A DNA stretch of 64,000 nt from contig NZ_CP054698.1 in NCBI RefSeq assembly GCF_014023275.1, positions 4,774,001 to 4,838,000 of the forward strand, given 5' to 3'. The DNA is from Nostoc edaphicum CCNP1411 (GTDB taxonomy: Bacteria > Cyanobacteriota > Cyanobacteriia > Cyanobacteriales > Nostocaceae). The translations under genes were made by a program, and so were the position numbers. The notes beneath the pieces are model-generated. The model made no database searches, had not been told where the DNA came from, and was given only the letters and a program-made list of their open reading frames with translations. Shown one piece after another: positions 48,363 to 58,898 of this stretch; positions within the stretch are counted from its first letter, which is position 1; each line of letters begins with the position of its first letter.

Positions 48363-48596
48363 TTAAGCGATCACCTCTAACTCAGAAATATACTCAGTTT
48401 CGTAGTTTTCAATTAAAACACCAATCACTTCCATTAGAGAAGCGAGTGGATGCGTCTCGTCTTCACCAACTTGATCGATGAGACAATCAAGGATCTCAAC
48501 CAAGCGTTCATATTCCTCTTCTGTGTGAGGAACAAAGACGTTTTCCGCAATAGATGACCAAGCGGTGATGGTTTGATCAAGGTTAAAACTTTGCAT
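48363..48596 (-). CDS. HigA-like antitoxin lacking the usual DNA-binding domain
   Basis: From the ATG at 48596 (MQSFNLDQTITAW): HTEEEYERLVEILDCLIDQV, then THPLASLMEVIGVLIENYET matches the N-terminal half of cyanobacterial HigA/XRE antitoxins. These normally continue into an XRE helix-turn-helix, but here the protein stops after ISELEVIA (77 residues). An ATG 12 bases further upstream is possible. The partner toxin gene upstream is broken, so this is probably a leftover antitoxin. Confidence 0.75.
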   Translation of the reverse strand: MQSFNLDQTITAWSSIAENVFVPHTEEEYERLVEILDCLIDQVGEDETHPLASLMEVIGVLIENYETEYISELEVIA

Positions 48597-48910
48597 TGTT
48601 CTTTCCACTTTCCTTCATCATATTCTGAATGCGTTAACACAGCCCGAATGTAGACTTTTTGGCAGTTGTAATGAATTGCGGCAATGAGTCTAACTTTGTT
48701 ACCACCAATGTTAAACACTGTCAATTTACCGACTTGCTCTGCCGATGGAAACATTTCACGGAGTTCCACAAATGAGGCAAACTCATTTCCCTTGACCAAT
48801 CCATACCACTAAACCAAGGCGTTATTTGTATCTGGATGAAGTTTAGCAAATTCATTCAGCCAATAACGTGCATCTCAAAACTCTAATGTCTTAATAACTC
48901 TGTTATCCAT
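48434..48910 (-). pseudogene. HigB-type toxin with two in-frame stop codons
   Basis: Minus-strand translation from the ATG at 48910 gives MDNRVIKTLEF*DARYWLNE, then FAKLHPDTNNALV*WYGLVK, then FASFVELREMFPSAEQVGKL, VFNIGGNKVRLIAAIHY and VYIRAVLTHSEYDEGKWKEQ, a normal RelE/HigB toxin apart from the two stops. The normal stop after KWKEQC is also missing, so the frame runs through the antitoxin gene to 48434. Toxin function is lost unless the intact 3' frame from 48799 is used. Confidence 0.85.
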
Positions 48911-48950
48911 ATAACTCACCTGCGATCGCTAATCTTATATTTTAATCAAC

Positions 48951-49904
48951 TTAATAGACTTGAGGGACAAAGAACTGCTCATTACGAGGGGCGCGAACAT
49001 AATCCTCAGCCACGGGTCTAGACGGAAGGTCTAATGGAGGAGGTGTCATATCTTCGTAAGGAACTTTGCTCAACAAATGATGAATGCAGTTGAGCCGCGC
49101 CCGTCTTTTATCATCTGCTTCAATGGTAAACCAGGGGGCTTCTGGAATATTTGTGTAAGCAAACATGGTATCTTTGGCTTTGGAATATTCTACCCAGCGA
49201 TCGCGTGATTCCAAATCCATTGGGCTGAGTTTCCAGCGCCTGGCTGGATCGTGACTGCGAGAGAGAAACCGTTCCTCTTGTACTTCATCACTGACGGAGA
49301 ACCAGTACTTGATTAAAACAATGCCCGATCGCACCAGCATTCGTTCAAATTCCGGGCAAGATTGCATGAATTCTTGATATTCTGCTTCAGTGCAAAAACC
49401 CATCACCCTTTCAACTCCGGCTCGGTTGTACCAACTGCGATCGAAGAGGATAATTTCACCTGCTGCTGGAAGATGTTGCACGTAGCGCTGAAAATACCAC
49501 TGAGTTTTCTCGCGATCGGAAGGAGTTCCCAGAGCAACTACACGACAGCCACGAGGATTGAGTGGATCGGCAATGCGTTTAATTACTCCTCCTTTACCGG
49601 CAGCATCGCGCCCTTCAAATATGACAACAACCCGATAGCCAGTGTGCTTAATCCAGTATTGCATTTTGACTAGCTCAATCTGGAGTTGCTCTAGTTCAGT
49701 TTCAAAAGTTTTTTTGGGAATTTTCTTGGCAAAAGCTTCTGTGCTACCATCAAAAATCCGTTTGGATTTTTTAGCTTTTTTCTTGTCTTTTGCCTTTACT
49801 AGTTTTTCTATTAAGTCTGTAGAGGGTTGAACTAGACCATTATTTTGTTGGTTTTCAACTTCATCAATTGACATTGCAGTGACTCCATGCCATTGAATCG
49901 GCAT
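48951..49904 (-). CDS. ppk2: Polyphosphate kinase 2
   Basis: Transfers phosphate between polyphosphate and nucleotides, usually making NTP or NDP from NDP or NMP. The 317 residues have Walker A FEGRDAAGKGG (97-106), Walker B-like LFDRSWYNRAGVERV (Asp155) and the SRSHDPARRWKLSPMDLESR lid segment of the PPK2 family. The N-terminal 50 residues are lysine-rich (AKDKKKAKKSKR). The start may be 49904 or the ATG at 49874 (MSIDEVENQ). Intact, with no partner gene adjacent. An energy or phosphate-storage enzyme on the nifD element is unusual. Confidence 0.93.
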   Translation of the reverse strand: MPIQWHGVTAMSIDEVENQQNNGLVQPSTDLIEKLVKAKDKKKAKKSKRIFDGSTEAFAKKIPKKTFETELEQLQIELVKMQYWIKHTGYRVVVIFEGRDAAGKGGVIKRIADPLNPRGCRVVALGTPSDREKTQWYFQRYVQHLPAAGEIILFDRSWYNRAGVERVMGFCTEAEYQEFMQSCPEFERMLVRSGIVLIKYWFSVSDEVQEERFLSRSHDPARRWKLSPMDLESRDRWVEYSKAKDTMFAYTNIPEAPWFTIEADDKRRARLNCIHHLLSKVPYEDMTPPPLDLPSRPVAEDYVRAPRNEQFFVPQVY

Positions 49905-52521
49905 AATTATCTATAAGGTATATATTTTAATGCAAACTGAGTGTAAATATACACCTTTGTAAGTATGGCAATACCAAAGATGTAAAATTTTTATTTTTTA
50001 GTTTAATCGCAGAACACAGCAAGACCTATCGAAAAGCGATCGCGGACGAACCTTTTAGCTATTTATTTTGTTGTAGTTGTTTAATTTTTTCTATCAACAG
50101 ACGAACTTGAACAGGTTTGTTACGAAACCAGTCTGTTGACCAAATGCGGTGAATTTTCCAACCAAGCCTTTCAAGCACCTGTTGTCTGAGGCGATCGCGA
50201 TCTCTGGCAGTAGGTGAACTATGGTAAGATGCACCATCACACTCAATACCCAGTAAAAACTCACCAGGGCGATCGCTATTGACTACACCAAGGTCAATCC
50301 GGTATCCTGAGCATCCAACTTGGGTGCGGATAGTGTATCCCTGCTCGACTAAGGTATGGTAAACATCTTCTTCAAATGGCGAGTCAAATTTAAGTGCATC
50401 TCTATAAGAGTTGCCTTGCAGTCTTTCTCCACCACTGGCTGCATATTCTAAGTAATCATGCAGTAATTTTACACCTTTACTTTCGGCGCGTGTTTTGTCG
50501 ATGTCACCAGCCACAATGGAAGAAACGAGTGTAATTTTGCTTTTTGCCCGTGTGACAGCTACATTGAGTCGTCGTTCTCCACCTTGCCGATTCAAGGGGC
50601 CAAAGTTGAGATAAAGCTTACCTTGAGAATCACGAGCATACCCAACGCTGAGTATAATGGCATCTCGCTCATCACCCTGAACGTTTTCTAATGCTTTCAG
50701 AAAAAACTGAGGCGAGTTATCCCTGCAAAACGTTTCCAGATTAGGATATTCTTTTCCCAAAATCTCAATTTGCTCTCGAATTGCATCAGCTTGGGCTTCG
50801 CTAAAGGCAATAATACCAAGGGATTGTTCTGGAAAGCGTTGAAAATGCTCCAATGCCAACTGAGCAATCACTTGAGCTTCGCGTCGATTATCTCTGCGTC
50901 CACTGCGATCGTAAACGCCATCAGGAACGTGTCGGAACGATACTCCCAACTCTGAATTTTGAACTGGATTTGGAAATGTAACTAATTTGTCGTCGTAAAA
51001 ATGATGGTTGGAGAAAGCTATCAAACGCTCATCTTCACTGCGGTAGTGCCATTTTAGTGTGCGTCCAAACATAAACTTGGAACATTCATCTAAAACGCTT
51101 TCATAGCTTGCATCATCCTCATCACCGATATCTTCTTGGCTGTCTCCGGTTGCAAAGAATGATGTGGGAGGAAGTTGTTTTTTGTCCCCAATTACAATCA
51201 CTTGATTAGAACGGATAATTGAAGGAACAACATCCTCAGTCCGAAGTTGAGATGCTTCATCAAAGATAAGAACATCAAAATGAATTACATCTGGATTTAT
51301 ATATTGACTAACAGAAAGTGGACTCATCATCCAGCAAGGCTTTAAGGCTTTGGCAATATTTGGTATTCCCTTTTGTGTATCATTGAGGAGTTTACGAATG
51401 GGTAAATGTCGGCTTTTCTTATTCGCTTCTTTTTTCAAGTTTTGCAACTCACCTAGAGCAAGTGAAGTCTTTTCCCAGTTTTGCCAGCGTTGTACATGAA
51501 GCTGCTTTAAACGTTCTCTAGCAGTATCTAGTTGCTTAAAATCTAGTTTAGAAAACTCCTTTATTTGTCGTTCATGTACTTCTGGGTTAAAATTCTTTAA
51601 CTCAGGTTTTTTGGCAAGAATAGCATCAAGGCATATTTGATAAATTCGCTTTTCTAAAACGGGGAACCATTGCTCTGGTTTGATTTGATTTTCACGTAAA
51701 GCATCTAAAAACTTCTTATTACCCAGATTTTCGAGTTTTTGATAAGTTTCTGCATAAGTCAGCCATTCTTGAAAATAAGGCAGTTCCGATTGAGCCAAGT
51801 TTAAGAAGCTTTCTAGCTCGACAAAAGTAATTTGATTACGAGGTAAGTAATAATCTGTAATGTCACTTTCATTAAAGTGCGATAAAAGAAAATCTAATCC
51901 TTGCCTAATACTCTGATGGGCTGACTCATATTCCTTAACTAATTCAGCCATTCTGCGCCGTTTAGAAGGAGTATTTAGAATACGCTGGACGGAATCAGCA
52001 GAAAGCGAAAACTTTTGTAAGCCAATCAACCAATTTAAAGCTTTTTCAATTTCCTTTAACTGTGCTTTACTAGAAACTTCCGAGTTAAATAAAGATCCTA
52101 AAACCTGACGAGCGGGGTAATCAATTTGACGCAGCTTATTTTGCAAAGACTCAATAGAATTAGGTTTACTCCTACGAAAAATGTTAAATAATTTTAAAAG
52201 CTTGCTTAATAGGTTTTGGGTTTCTTGTAATCGCTTAATTTTTTCAATTTCTAAAACATCTTTTTTCAGACTACTAAAAACATCTTGAGCAAGTGCAATA
52301 TCTACTCCTACCCAATTTTCTGGTAAATTTAATGGAGATTTTAGTATATGCAGTAAGGCTGGATAGCACTTATCTAGTGACTCTAAACTCAACAAAGGTT
52401 GAACTTGTAGAATCCCCTGTAATTCTTGATTAATCTTTTGGACTGACAATATTGCTTTCTGAAATTCCTCTATTTCCTCTGTAATTTGCAATTCCATTTC
52501 ATAAGAATAAGAATTTAGATA

Positions 52522-53551
52522 TAGCGTTTCCCAGTCTAATGAAGTACACTAATTAAAATAAATCAGTGTATCTACTCAAGGGTAAAAATGAAACCATATT
52601 CCCTCGACTTTCGCAAAAAAATATTTGATACATACTTGTCAGGTGGAATATCACAACGTCAATTAGCAAACAAATTTTGTGTCAGTTTAGGTTTTATTGA
52701 GAAATTACTAAAGCAATATAGAGAAACAGCAAGTATCGCTCCTAAAGTTAGGACAAAACAAACTCCTCCGAAGCTCAATGAAGAACAAATTAAGATTCTT
52801 GAAGAAATAGTTGAAGCTAAGAATGATGCTACCTTGAAAGAAATTCGCTCAGAACTCAAAGAAAAAACAGGAATAACAATCGGTATCTCTACGGTAGACA
52901 GGATGTTACAGAGGATAGAAATAAGCCTAAAAAAAAACATTGCACGCCGCAGAAAAAGAGACTGAAAGAGTTCAATTATTAAGAGTACAGTTCTGGCTTC
53001 AACTTCATGGGATACCGACGGAAAACCTTGTATTTCTTGACGAAGCAGGAGCTAATCTATCTTTAATAAGACACTCCGCTCGTTCTAAAAAAGGTAAAAG
53101 AGCGAATGGCTCACGACCTCAAAAACGCTGTAAAAATGTCTCCATAATTGGAGCGCTTGCTCTCAAAGGTGTGATTAGTCAATATAGTATTTTAGGAGCA
53201 TATGACGGGCTGACATTTGAGGCTTATATCTCTCAAAAATTAGTTCCAAAGCTGTGGGAAGGCGCTTATGTAATCATGGATAATTGTTCAATTCACAAAG
53301 GTGGAGACATTGAGAAAATAATCGAATCTGCTGGAGCTAAATTGATTTATTTGCCACCATATTCTCCTGATTTTTCACCAATTGAAAACTGTTGGTCAAA
53401 AATTAAAAATTTACTACGTTCTATTGGAGCTAGAAGTTATCCAGACTTAGCAAAAGCGATTGAAAGTGCTTTTAATCAAGTCTCGTTAAATGATATTTAT
53501 AACTGGTTTACCCATTCTTGTTACTGTACTTCACCAGATTAAGAAACGCTA
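52522..53551 (+). mobile_element. IS630-family element (IS-D), 1030 bp
   Basis: Imperfect inverted ends tagcgtttcccagtctaatg and ...ttaagaaacgcta, with TA duplicated (52520-52521 and 53552-53553). These bounds are fixed by frame restoration of the host helicase gene. Confidence 0.88.
52588..53542 (+). CDS. IS630-family transposase, two ORFs joined at an A-run
   Basis: ORF A (52588-52965) is the helix-turn-helix half (MKPYSLDFRKKIFDTYLSGG, then ISQRQLANKFCVSLGFIEKL). ORF B (to 53542) is the catalytic half: NLVFLDEAGANLSLIRHSAR, YVIMDNCSIHKGGDIEKIIE and LPPYSPDFSPIENCWSKIKN (D, D, E). They join at a run of nine A near 52929-52937; ten would give SLKKKTLHAAEKETERV in one frame. IS-C breaks at the same linker, so slippage on the A-run is likely the normal expression route; all other parts are intact. 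Confidence 0.85.
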
Positions 53552-55104
53552 TAGCTTTTTGCCCAAATAGTTTTTTTCTCACCTTTAAATAAAGGTAAAA
53601 ATTGCGCCAATTGATTTAATAAATCTTTTGCTTCTTGTAATCTACTAGGATTCCATTGGCTAAAGTTCGAAAATATGAAGTTAATATTGGGAATTGCTTC
53701 GCGCTCTTTTTTCAAAAGCTCACCAAATATCTCAAATGGTGATTTATCTAGAGGTTTTTCTTTAGAGTGTAAACTTGTCAGATATAATTTTAGCGATTGA
53801 CGACTAGAAACAAGCCTCTCAAAAAATAGATGATTATTTTCTTCACCGTGAATTTGTTTAAGATATTCAATAGTTTTCGATAAATTATTTACAAGCTCCC
53901 GCTTATCTGTTGTACCACTGTGGTGGAGATTAAGACATATATGGTCTAAACCACATTCAGCCATACGCTTATAAACTACACTCAGCGCTGTTTCTTTTTC
54001 TGCAACTAATAAAACTGATTTGCCATCACCAACCAGTTCTGCAATCATGTTTACAATAGTTTGACTTTTGCCCGTTCCTGGTGGCCCTTGGACAACAAAG
54101 CTAGAACCAGATTTCGCCGCTTCAATCACAACTTGCTGGCTGGAGTCAGCATCAAGAATTTGAAATATTCGCTCAGGTTTAACTTGTGAATCTAGAGCAG
54201 ATGCAGGTAGAGGTTCTTTATAGTTAGACTGATAAGTAGTTAAATCGCCACTAATAGCTTGCAAAATTGGGTGATCAAAAATTAAAGCTTCATTTTCGAT
54301 AATATCCCGAACCATTGCAGCTTTAGCATAAGAGAACAGCGAGAGAAATACATTCTCTTTAATTTGCCATGTCTTCTGTTCTGCTAGTAGCTCCTCAATT
54401 TCAGCAATAATTTCATCATAAGTTAGTGTTTGTATAGCTTCTCCCTCTGGAAGCTCAATCCCAAAAGTTTGCTTTAACTTTTGTGCCAGGGTTGGATTTA
54501 ATACAACATCTTCATCTAATAGAGATATCTTATAAACATCTCGTCTAGGTTCTTTAATTAACTCTACAGGTACTAAAATTAGTGGTGATACCAAAACATC
54601 CTCTGGCTTATCCTTGTCCTTGTCATACCAAGTCAATGTTCCAAGGGCCAGAAATAGGCTGTTTACCCCTCGTTCTTCAAATGAGCGTCGTGATTCAAGA
54701 CGCAATTTATTCAGTCGTTTCAGTTGCTCACTGCCTCTTTGACGAGTAATTAATTCAAGAGGATTTTTTTGTGCTGATAATGCCTTGGTATTTCTGGACT
54801 GGGTAATATTTTGATGTTCGCTATCAAGTATTTGAAAATAAAGCGATTTCTTATCTTCTGTCAGATTTTGGAAGAGAAAATCTGGTTCTTCTGTGATAAT
54901 TTCTAATATTCGAGGACTATCTTGCCGAAACTTGATGAGAGGATTTCGTCGTCCTAAGTCAGCCAGCCCAGCTTTCCACTTTTCAATTTTTTGAGTAAGG
55001 TTTTGTTGAGAGTCTGAAGCTGACTGTCGCATACTCGCTTTTCTCGTAAATAGGCTTATTTTTATTATACTGGCCTTTTCCTGCGTGAGTATTTACCGCG
55101 ATCG

Positions 55105-56640
55105 CTACGGATTCATCCGAATCAAGTCTGTTAAAATACTATCCAAGCTACCGTTGACTTGAATTCGATCGATCTTCTCTGCAATCCTCTCTAATACTTC
55201 CAGTTCCTTCAAACGTAATGCAACGGGGTTATCCTCCATTACTTTGGCAGTGTTTAACATACTGCGGGTAGCAGCAGTTTCTTCTCTACGTCTGACTACG
55301 TTTGCTTGAGCGGTTTTTTCTGCCTCCACTACTTTGCTCAAGATAGCCTTAATCTCACCAGGTAAAATAATATCTTTGACACCTACAGAATCAACTTCAA
55401 TTCCATAGTCTGCGGCTTTTTGGCGAATATATTCAGAGATACTTCTATCAATTGCACCTTTATCTTCTAATAAAGTATCTAAGTTGCGTTCGCCAACTGC
55501 ACCGCGCAAAGCAAACTGTAATTCTTTGTACAAGAAACCAGAAATATCTGACAACCCGTTTTTTGCCCTCAATGGGTCTTGGATACGGAAACCTGCGGTC
55601 AAATTCAACCGCAGAGGTACTTTATCTTTAGAGAGGATATCTTGACCGGATACTTCCATATTTTGGAGTCGTAGGTCGATGGCTTCGGTTTGAAAAGAGC
55701 GACCGAATAACCACCAAGCATGTACTCCTGGCGATCGCTGTCCTTGAAACTCCTGATTAATGTATACTAGTCCAACGTGTTGTGCTGGCACTTGGCAAAT
55801 ATGCAAACAGTTGCGACTGAGCAATTTCACTTCTGTTGAACCTTCAACTAACTCAGCCACTAAGCTAGGCTGTAACTGAGCATCTGCGCTGATGTCGAGA
55901 ATTTCCACTGCAACACCTTGCCAAAATAACTTGCGGCTAGTAGGTGGCAAAATAGAAATTACTTTCCCTCGATAGCGCACAATTGCAACTTGCGAAGCCA
56001 GTAATTGCACGGTTTCACAGTAGGCAGCAATAAAGTCGGGATGTTTTTCAATCAGTACATCTTCCAGGGGAAAGTCTGGGTTAGGGATAATCCGACTGAG
56101 AATTCGGACTGTAACATCTCTATCTACCGACCAAAAAGCATACTCTCCTGGTTCTAGAGGTCGCACAAAATTATTTTGCAGATATAATAAACCAATCTCA
56201 TACTCTGAGATTTGAAACTTCTTTAGTCCATTCAAGGTAACTGAGCGCAATTGCTGTACAAAGGAACTAGGCAATTCTAAGCTTTCTTCTAAGTTGAACA
56301 GATGAGATTCTACCTCAATAAAACCACGCCAAAAAGCTCGTAATTGATTTGGTGCAACGCTTACCCAATTCTGACCACAACGGACTAAAGCAGCTTGGTT
56401 GAATGCAGTTCTGATAATCAATAAATGTTCTTGCAGTTCGGCTTCGTAACTTCGCAACAACAGTTCTAGGTTTTCAATCTGAGCTTGTGGCTGGTTGAGG
56501 TCAGAAATTTTGACTTGCCAATGGCGACCAAAATATGTGTGTGTACCGGGCTGCAAAATTTTCTTAAAGTCACTGCGGTGATATAAGATGCCGATTTCGT
56601 TAGGTTTGATATAAAACGTTTCCCACATAGTGATTTGCAT
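55105..56640 (-). CDS. SPFH/slipin-like protein with repeated N-terminal modules
   Basis: 511 residues. Three successive segments begin with similar words (YIKPNEIGILYHRSDFKKIL; ISEYEIGLLYLQNNFVRPLE; VPAQHVGLVYINQEFQGQRS), suggesting repeated beta-rich modules. The last leads into a band-7/SPFH core (VPLRLNLTAGFRIQDPLRAK, YIRQKAADYGIEVDSVGVKD, IKAILSKVVEAEKTAQANVV) and a coiled coil. No transmembrane segment is visible. Function unknown; SPFH proteins scaffold membranes or proteases. ATG at 56640 after a spacer with a HIP1 site. Confidence 0.83.
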   Translation of the reverse strand: MQITMWETFYIKPNEIGILYHRSDFKKILQPGTHTYFGRHWQVKISDLNQPQAQIENLELLLRSYEAELQEHLLIIRTAFNQAALVRCGQNWVSVAPNQLRAFWRGFIEVESHLFNLEESLELPSSFVQQLRSVTLNGLKKFQISEYEIGLLYLQNNFVRPLEPGEYAFWSVDRDVTVRILSRIIPNPDFPLEDVLIEKHPDFIAAYCETVQLLASQVAIVRYRGKVISILPPTSRKLFWQGVAVEILDISADAQLQPSLVAELVEGSTEVKLLSRNCLHICQVPAQHVGLVYINQEFQGQRSPGVHAWWLFGRSFQTEAIDLRLQNMEVSGQDILSKDKVPLRLNLTAGFRIQDPLRAKNGLSDISGFLYKELQFALRGAVGERNLDTLLEDKGAIDRSISEYIRQKAADYGIEVDSVGVKDIILPGEIKAILSKVVEAEKTAQANVVRRREETAATRSMLNTAKVMEDNPVALRLKELEVLERIAEKIDRIQVNGSLDSILTDLIRMNP

Positions 56641-57388
56641 AAATAATTTGCGCGATATTTTAGATCAGCTATACGATGCTTGCGGTTGGCGTAGCGATCG
56701 CAACTAGCTAAGAATATTTAGTCAAGACATTTATAACCTTCCTTAAACTTAAATACCACCTGCAAGTAAACTCGCCATCTTATAGCATGTCTGGTTAATC
56801 AAGTAGAATAAAAATGTTAGTTGGTAGTAAGGACTTTAGTCCTGGCTTTGGGGACTGAAGTCCCCACTACAAACTGCTTATTATCGGTAATTTCACAGAT
56901 ACCATATTACAGCTTGAGTACAGGAGTTATTGAAGTTTACAACCTTGTGGAAAAAGCCTAAAGGATTAATTTTAGCCGCTTGTATTACTCTATGCTACAA
57001 AATATTTTTAAACTCTGCAAGTGCAAGTGTTTACAGTTTAGGTGTGAGCAAAAGCTTCTCCAAAGCTGGATTAAGATTGCTGTTACTTTTCCCAAACTGC
57101 TCTATGGCAATCTAGAAAAAAGAACCGCGCTCAAATATGCTGTTCGTTTGCCAATCCAGAATCCCGAAGAAAAACTAGATGTAGAAAACGAAGGAACATA
57201 CTCAAGTTAGGAAGAAATGCAGTTGCGCTTACTCCTTAACTGTGGCTATCGAACATTACCCTTACGAGTGATGACCGACAGCAAAACACTTGCACACAGA
57301 GTTGAGAAAATGAGGGGTCTCGAATCTGTTAAGATCCGTACCATATTGGCTACCTTGGAAGGGTATTGTCTTTTAACCCGGACAGGGT
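56641..57388. other. Mostly non-coding, with a possible broken small secreted-protein gene
   Basis: A frame from a TTG at 56930 begins MKFTTLWKKPKGLILAACIT, followed by LCYKIFLNSASA, signal-peptide-like, and SVYSLGVSKSF; the neighbouring frame continues as IKIAVTFPKLLYGNLEKRTA and KYAVRLPIQNPEEKLDVENE to 57210. A one-base indel near 57060 would join them into about 90 residues. The family is not recognised. A palindrome ggactttagtcc...ggactgaagtcc lies near 56830-56862. Confidence 0.4.
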
Positions 57389-57463
57389 TGGGTGAAAGTA
57401 TAGGAATCGAACCTACAACACATCGATTATGAGTCGATTGCTCTACCAGTGAGCTAACTTCCT
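57389..57463 (-). tRNA. tRNA with CAU anticodon (Met or Ile), gene 2 of a pair
   Basis: Cloverleaf on the minus strand: acceptor AGGAAGT/ACTTTCA (first pair mismatched A-A), D arm GCTC...GAGC, perfect anticodon stem ATCGA/TCGAT with loop CTCATAA, T arm GTAGG TTCGATT CCTAT, and an encoded CCA end (57391-57389). Its first base is the last base of the preceding tRNA gene's CCA. Elongator Met versus lysidine-modified Ile cannot be told here. Confidence 0.75.
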
Positions 57464-57538
57464 GGGGTTTGATACAGGACTCGAACCTGTGACTAACCGA
57501 TTATGAGTCGATCGCTCTACCAACTGAGCTAATCAAGC
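57463..57538 (-). tRNA. tRNA with CAU anticodon (Met or Ile), gene 1 of a pair
   Basis: Minus-strand cloverleaf: acceptor GCTTGAT/ATCAAAC (one C-A mismatch), D arm GCTC...GAGC, anticodon stem ATCGA/TCGGT with loop CTCATAA, T arm ACAGG TTCGAGT CCTGT, and an encoded CCA end. It directly abuts the second tRNA without a spacer, as in the tRNA arrays of some Nostoc mobile replicons. Confidence 0.75.
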
Positions 57539-57680
57539 AATATAGTTGAAAGTACTCGGCGGTATACGCTCATACTAAAGGATGGCGCACCAGTTAGGCT
57601 TATAGAACCTAAACTATAGCTTTGTAACTTTATTACTATCCCGCTCCAAATTTAGCATATTGGAAATTGTAGGTGTAGCC

Positions 57681-58028
57681 TTAAATATTGTCTGACTTAA
57701 GTCGCAACATATCGCGCATAAAAATCACTAGTCTTAGATAGGTTTGATGAAATTGCTTTTCGTTGTTTAACTGGTGACTTTCATAAAAAACATTGTTACC
57801 AGTTGATATTTCAAGAATATCCATCTCACAAGCTCCTGACTCCCAAACCGTTATTCTACCGAGATGTAATGAACTCTCAAAGTCAAGACGCATTGCTGAA
57901 TTATCAGTAGGTTCACAGTAAGTCAGTGTATATTCTAGCCGATAAGCAGCGAAACGCGATCTTAATGGTGATTGAAATCGGTTAAAACCTCGTTCTGAAA
58001 TTAGCTGTGTTAGTGGATTTAGGCTCAT
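57681..58028 (-). CDS. Hypothetical protein
   Basis: 115 residues starting MSLNPLTQLISERGFNRFQS, with RFAAYRLEYTLTYCEPTDNS, RITVWESGACEMDILEISTG and YLRLVIFMRDMLRL at the end. The alternating beta pattern and length resemble small immunity-type proteins, but I recognise no family. ATG at 58028. Same strand as the 192-residue gene upstream (123-base spacer), perhaps one operon. Confidence 0.65.
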   Translation of the reverse strand: MSLNPLTQLISERGFNRFQSPLRSRFAAYRLEYTLTYCEPTDNSAMRLDFESSLHLGRITVWESGACEMDILEISTGNNVFYESHQLNNEKQFHQTYLRLVIFMRDMLRLKSDNI

Positions 58029-58150
58029 TCCTTATATTGAAAGCAGGAGTATTATTAATTTGCCCCAACTCCGCAAAAAATAAGTAGCTCATCGTAGACT
58101 TTGAGCTACACATCTCAATTTGATAGATGCTCACAATTCCTTGTTGTAGG

Positions 58151-58729
58151 TCAGTCTGGAAAAGCTAAACCTGTCATTGGGTCACGAATATACAACCCTA
58201 GCGTCAGGCTACGCATTGCTTCATCCCAAACGGGTATTAATTGTTCTGCTTGATCTGCCCAATAATCGAATGTGATTAAGCATTGAACATTCGACCCCAA
58301 ACCAATGCAAGTCCGCGAAAAAGCTTCCCGTGGTTCTTCTTGAGTGTCAATGAACTTCATCTCTGTCCAGACAATTCTGGCGGTTTGACGCTTGACGGTA
58401 ATAATTTCTCCTTTGGCAATGATGTTGCGGCTGTCGTCTTCCAGGACTTTCTTCAACGTGGATTTTAGCGGAAACTGGCTCCAGTCGTTGGGTGGCAGGC
58501 GATTAAAAGATACTTCCAGACAGCAATCATCGTTGGGTGGTTTTTTATCCATGAACTTGAAGGATTTCTCTTGTGGCTCAAAAACCCAATTCTGGGGAAC
58601 ATTGAAGCGAACAGCGCCTCTATCTGCGACAAATATTTTGTAGCCTGATGGAGATTCCCAGCGATGGTCAGGTTTTAGTTCAAGCGTTTCTTTAATCCAC
58701 TGGAGATTGTTTTTCTTACGCTTTGCCAT
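58151..58729 (-). CDS. Conserved hypothetical protein
   Basis: 192 residues: MAKRKKNNLQWIKETLELKP, then HRWESPSGYKIFVADRGAVR, FNVPQNWVFEPQEKSFKF, CCLEVSFNRLPPNDWSQFPL and VQCLITFDYWADQAEQLIPV. I recognise only a conserved cyanobacterial type without assigned function. Soluble, no signal peptide, mixed alpha/beta. ATG at 58729. Possibly co-transcribed with the 115-residue gene. Confidence 0.7.
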   Translation of the reverse strand: MAKRKKNNLQWIKETLELKPDHRWESPSGYKIFVADRGAVRFNVPQNWVFEPQEKSFKFMDKKPPNDDCCLEVSFNRLPPNDWSQFPLKSTLKKVLEDDSRNIIAKGEIITVKRQTARIVWTEMKFIDTQEEPREAFSRTCIGLGSNVQCLITFDYWADQAEQLIPVWDEAMRSLTLGLYIRDPMTGLAFPD

Positions 58730-58898
58730 AGTGTTTTTGTTATCTCTGCTAAAGAGGGTGTCACTAAACAGCCCTTCGTAGACATTGCCCTTTTTGTTAA
58801 TGTTATCAAATTGCTAGGATTTTGAATAACTCTTATATTAAATAAATAAAATTTTAGATATTTTATATTAAAGAATCTAATAAGGTAACTGTAACGTT

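Larger units (their letters stand above)
50059..55032 (-). pseudogene. DUF4011-type SF1 helicase with C-terminal nuclease domain, split by an IS630-type element
   Basis: N-terminal part 55032-53554: DUF4011-like region, then Walker A VQGPPGTGKSQTIVNMIAEL. C-terminal part 52519-50059: Walker B LIFDEASQLRTEDVVPSII, GDKKQLPPTSFF, NVQGDERDAIILSVGYAR and LNVAVTRAKSKITLVSS helicase motifs, then a Vsr/DUF559-like nuclease domain at the end (LGIECDGASYHSSPTARDRD, LERLGWKIHRIWSTDWF). Removing the IS plus one TA (1032 bases) restores a single frame of about 1313 residues through KSYLNSYSYEMELQ. Proteins with this layout (Hhe-type) defend against phages; that role is inferred here. Confidence 0.88.

Noticed and set aside
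57217..57432. 71-residue plus-strand frame over the tRNA genes
   Set aside because: It runs antisense through the tRNA cloverleafs; its C-terminus is translated tRNA sequence.
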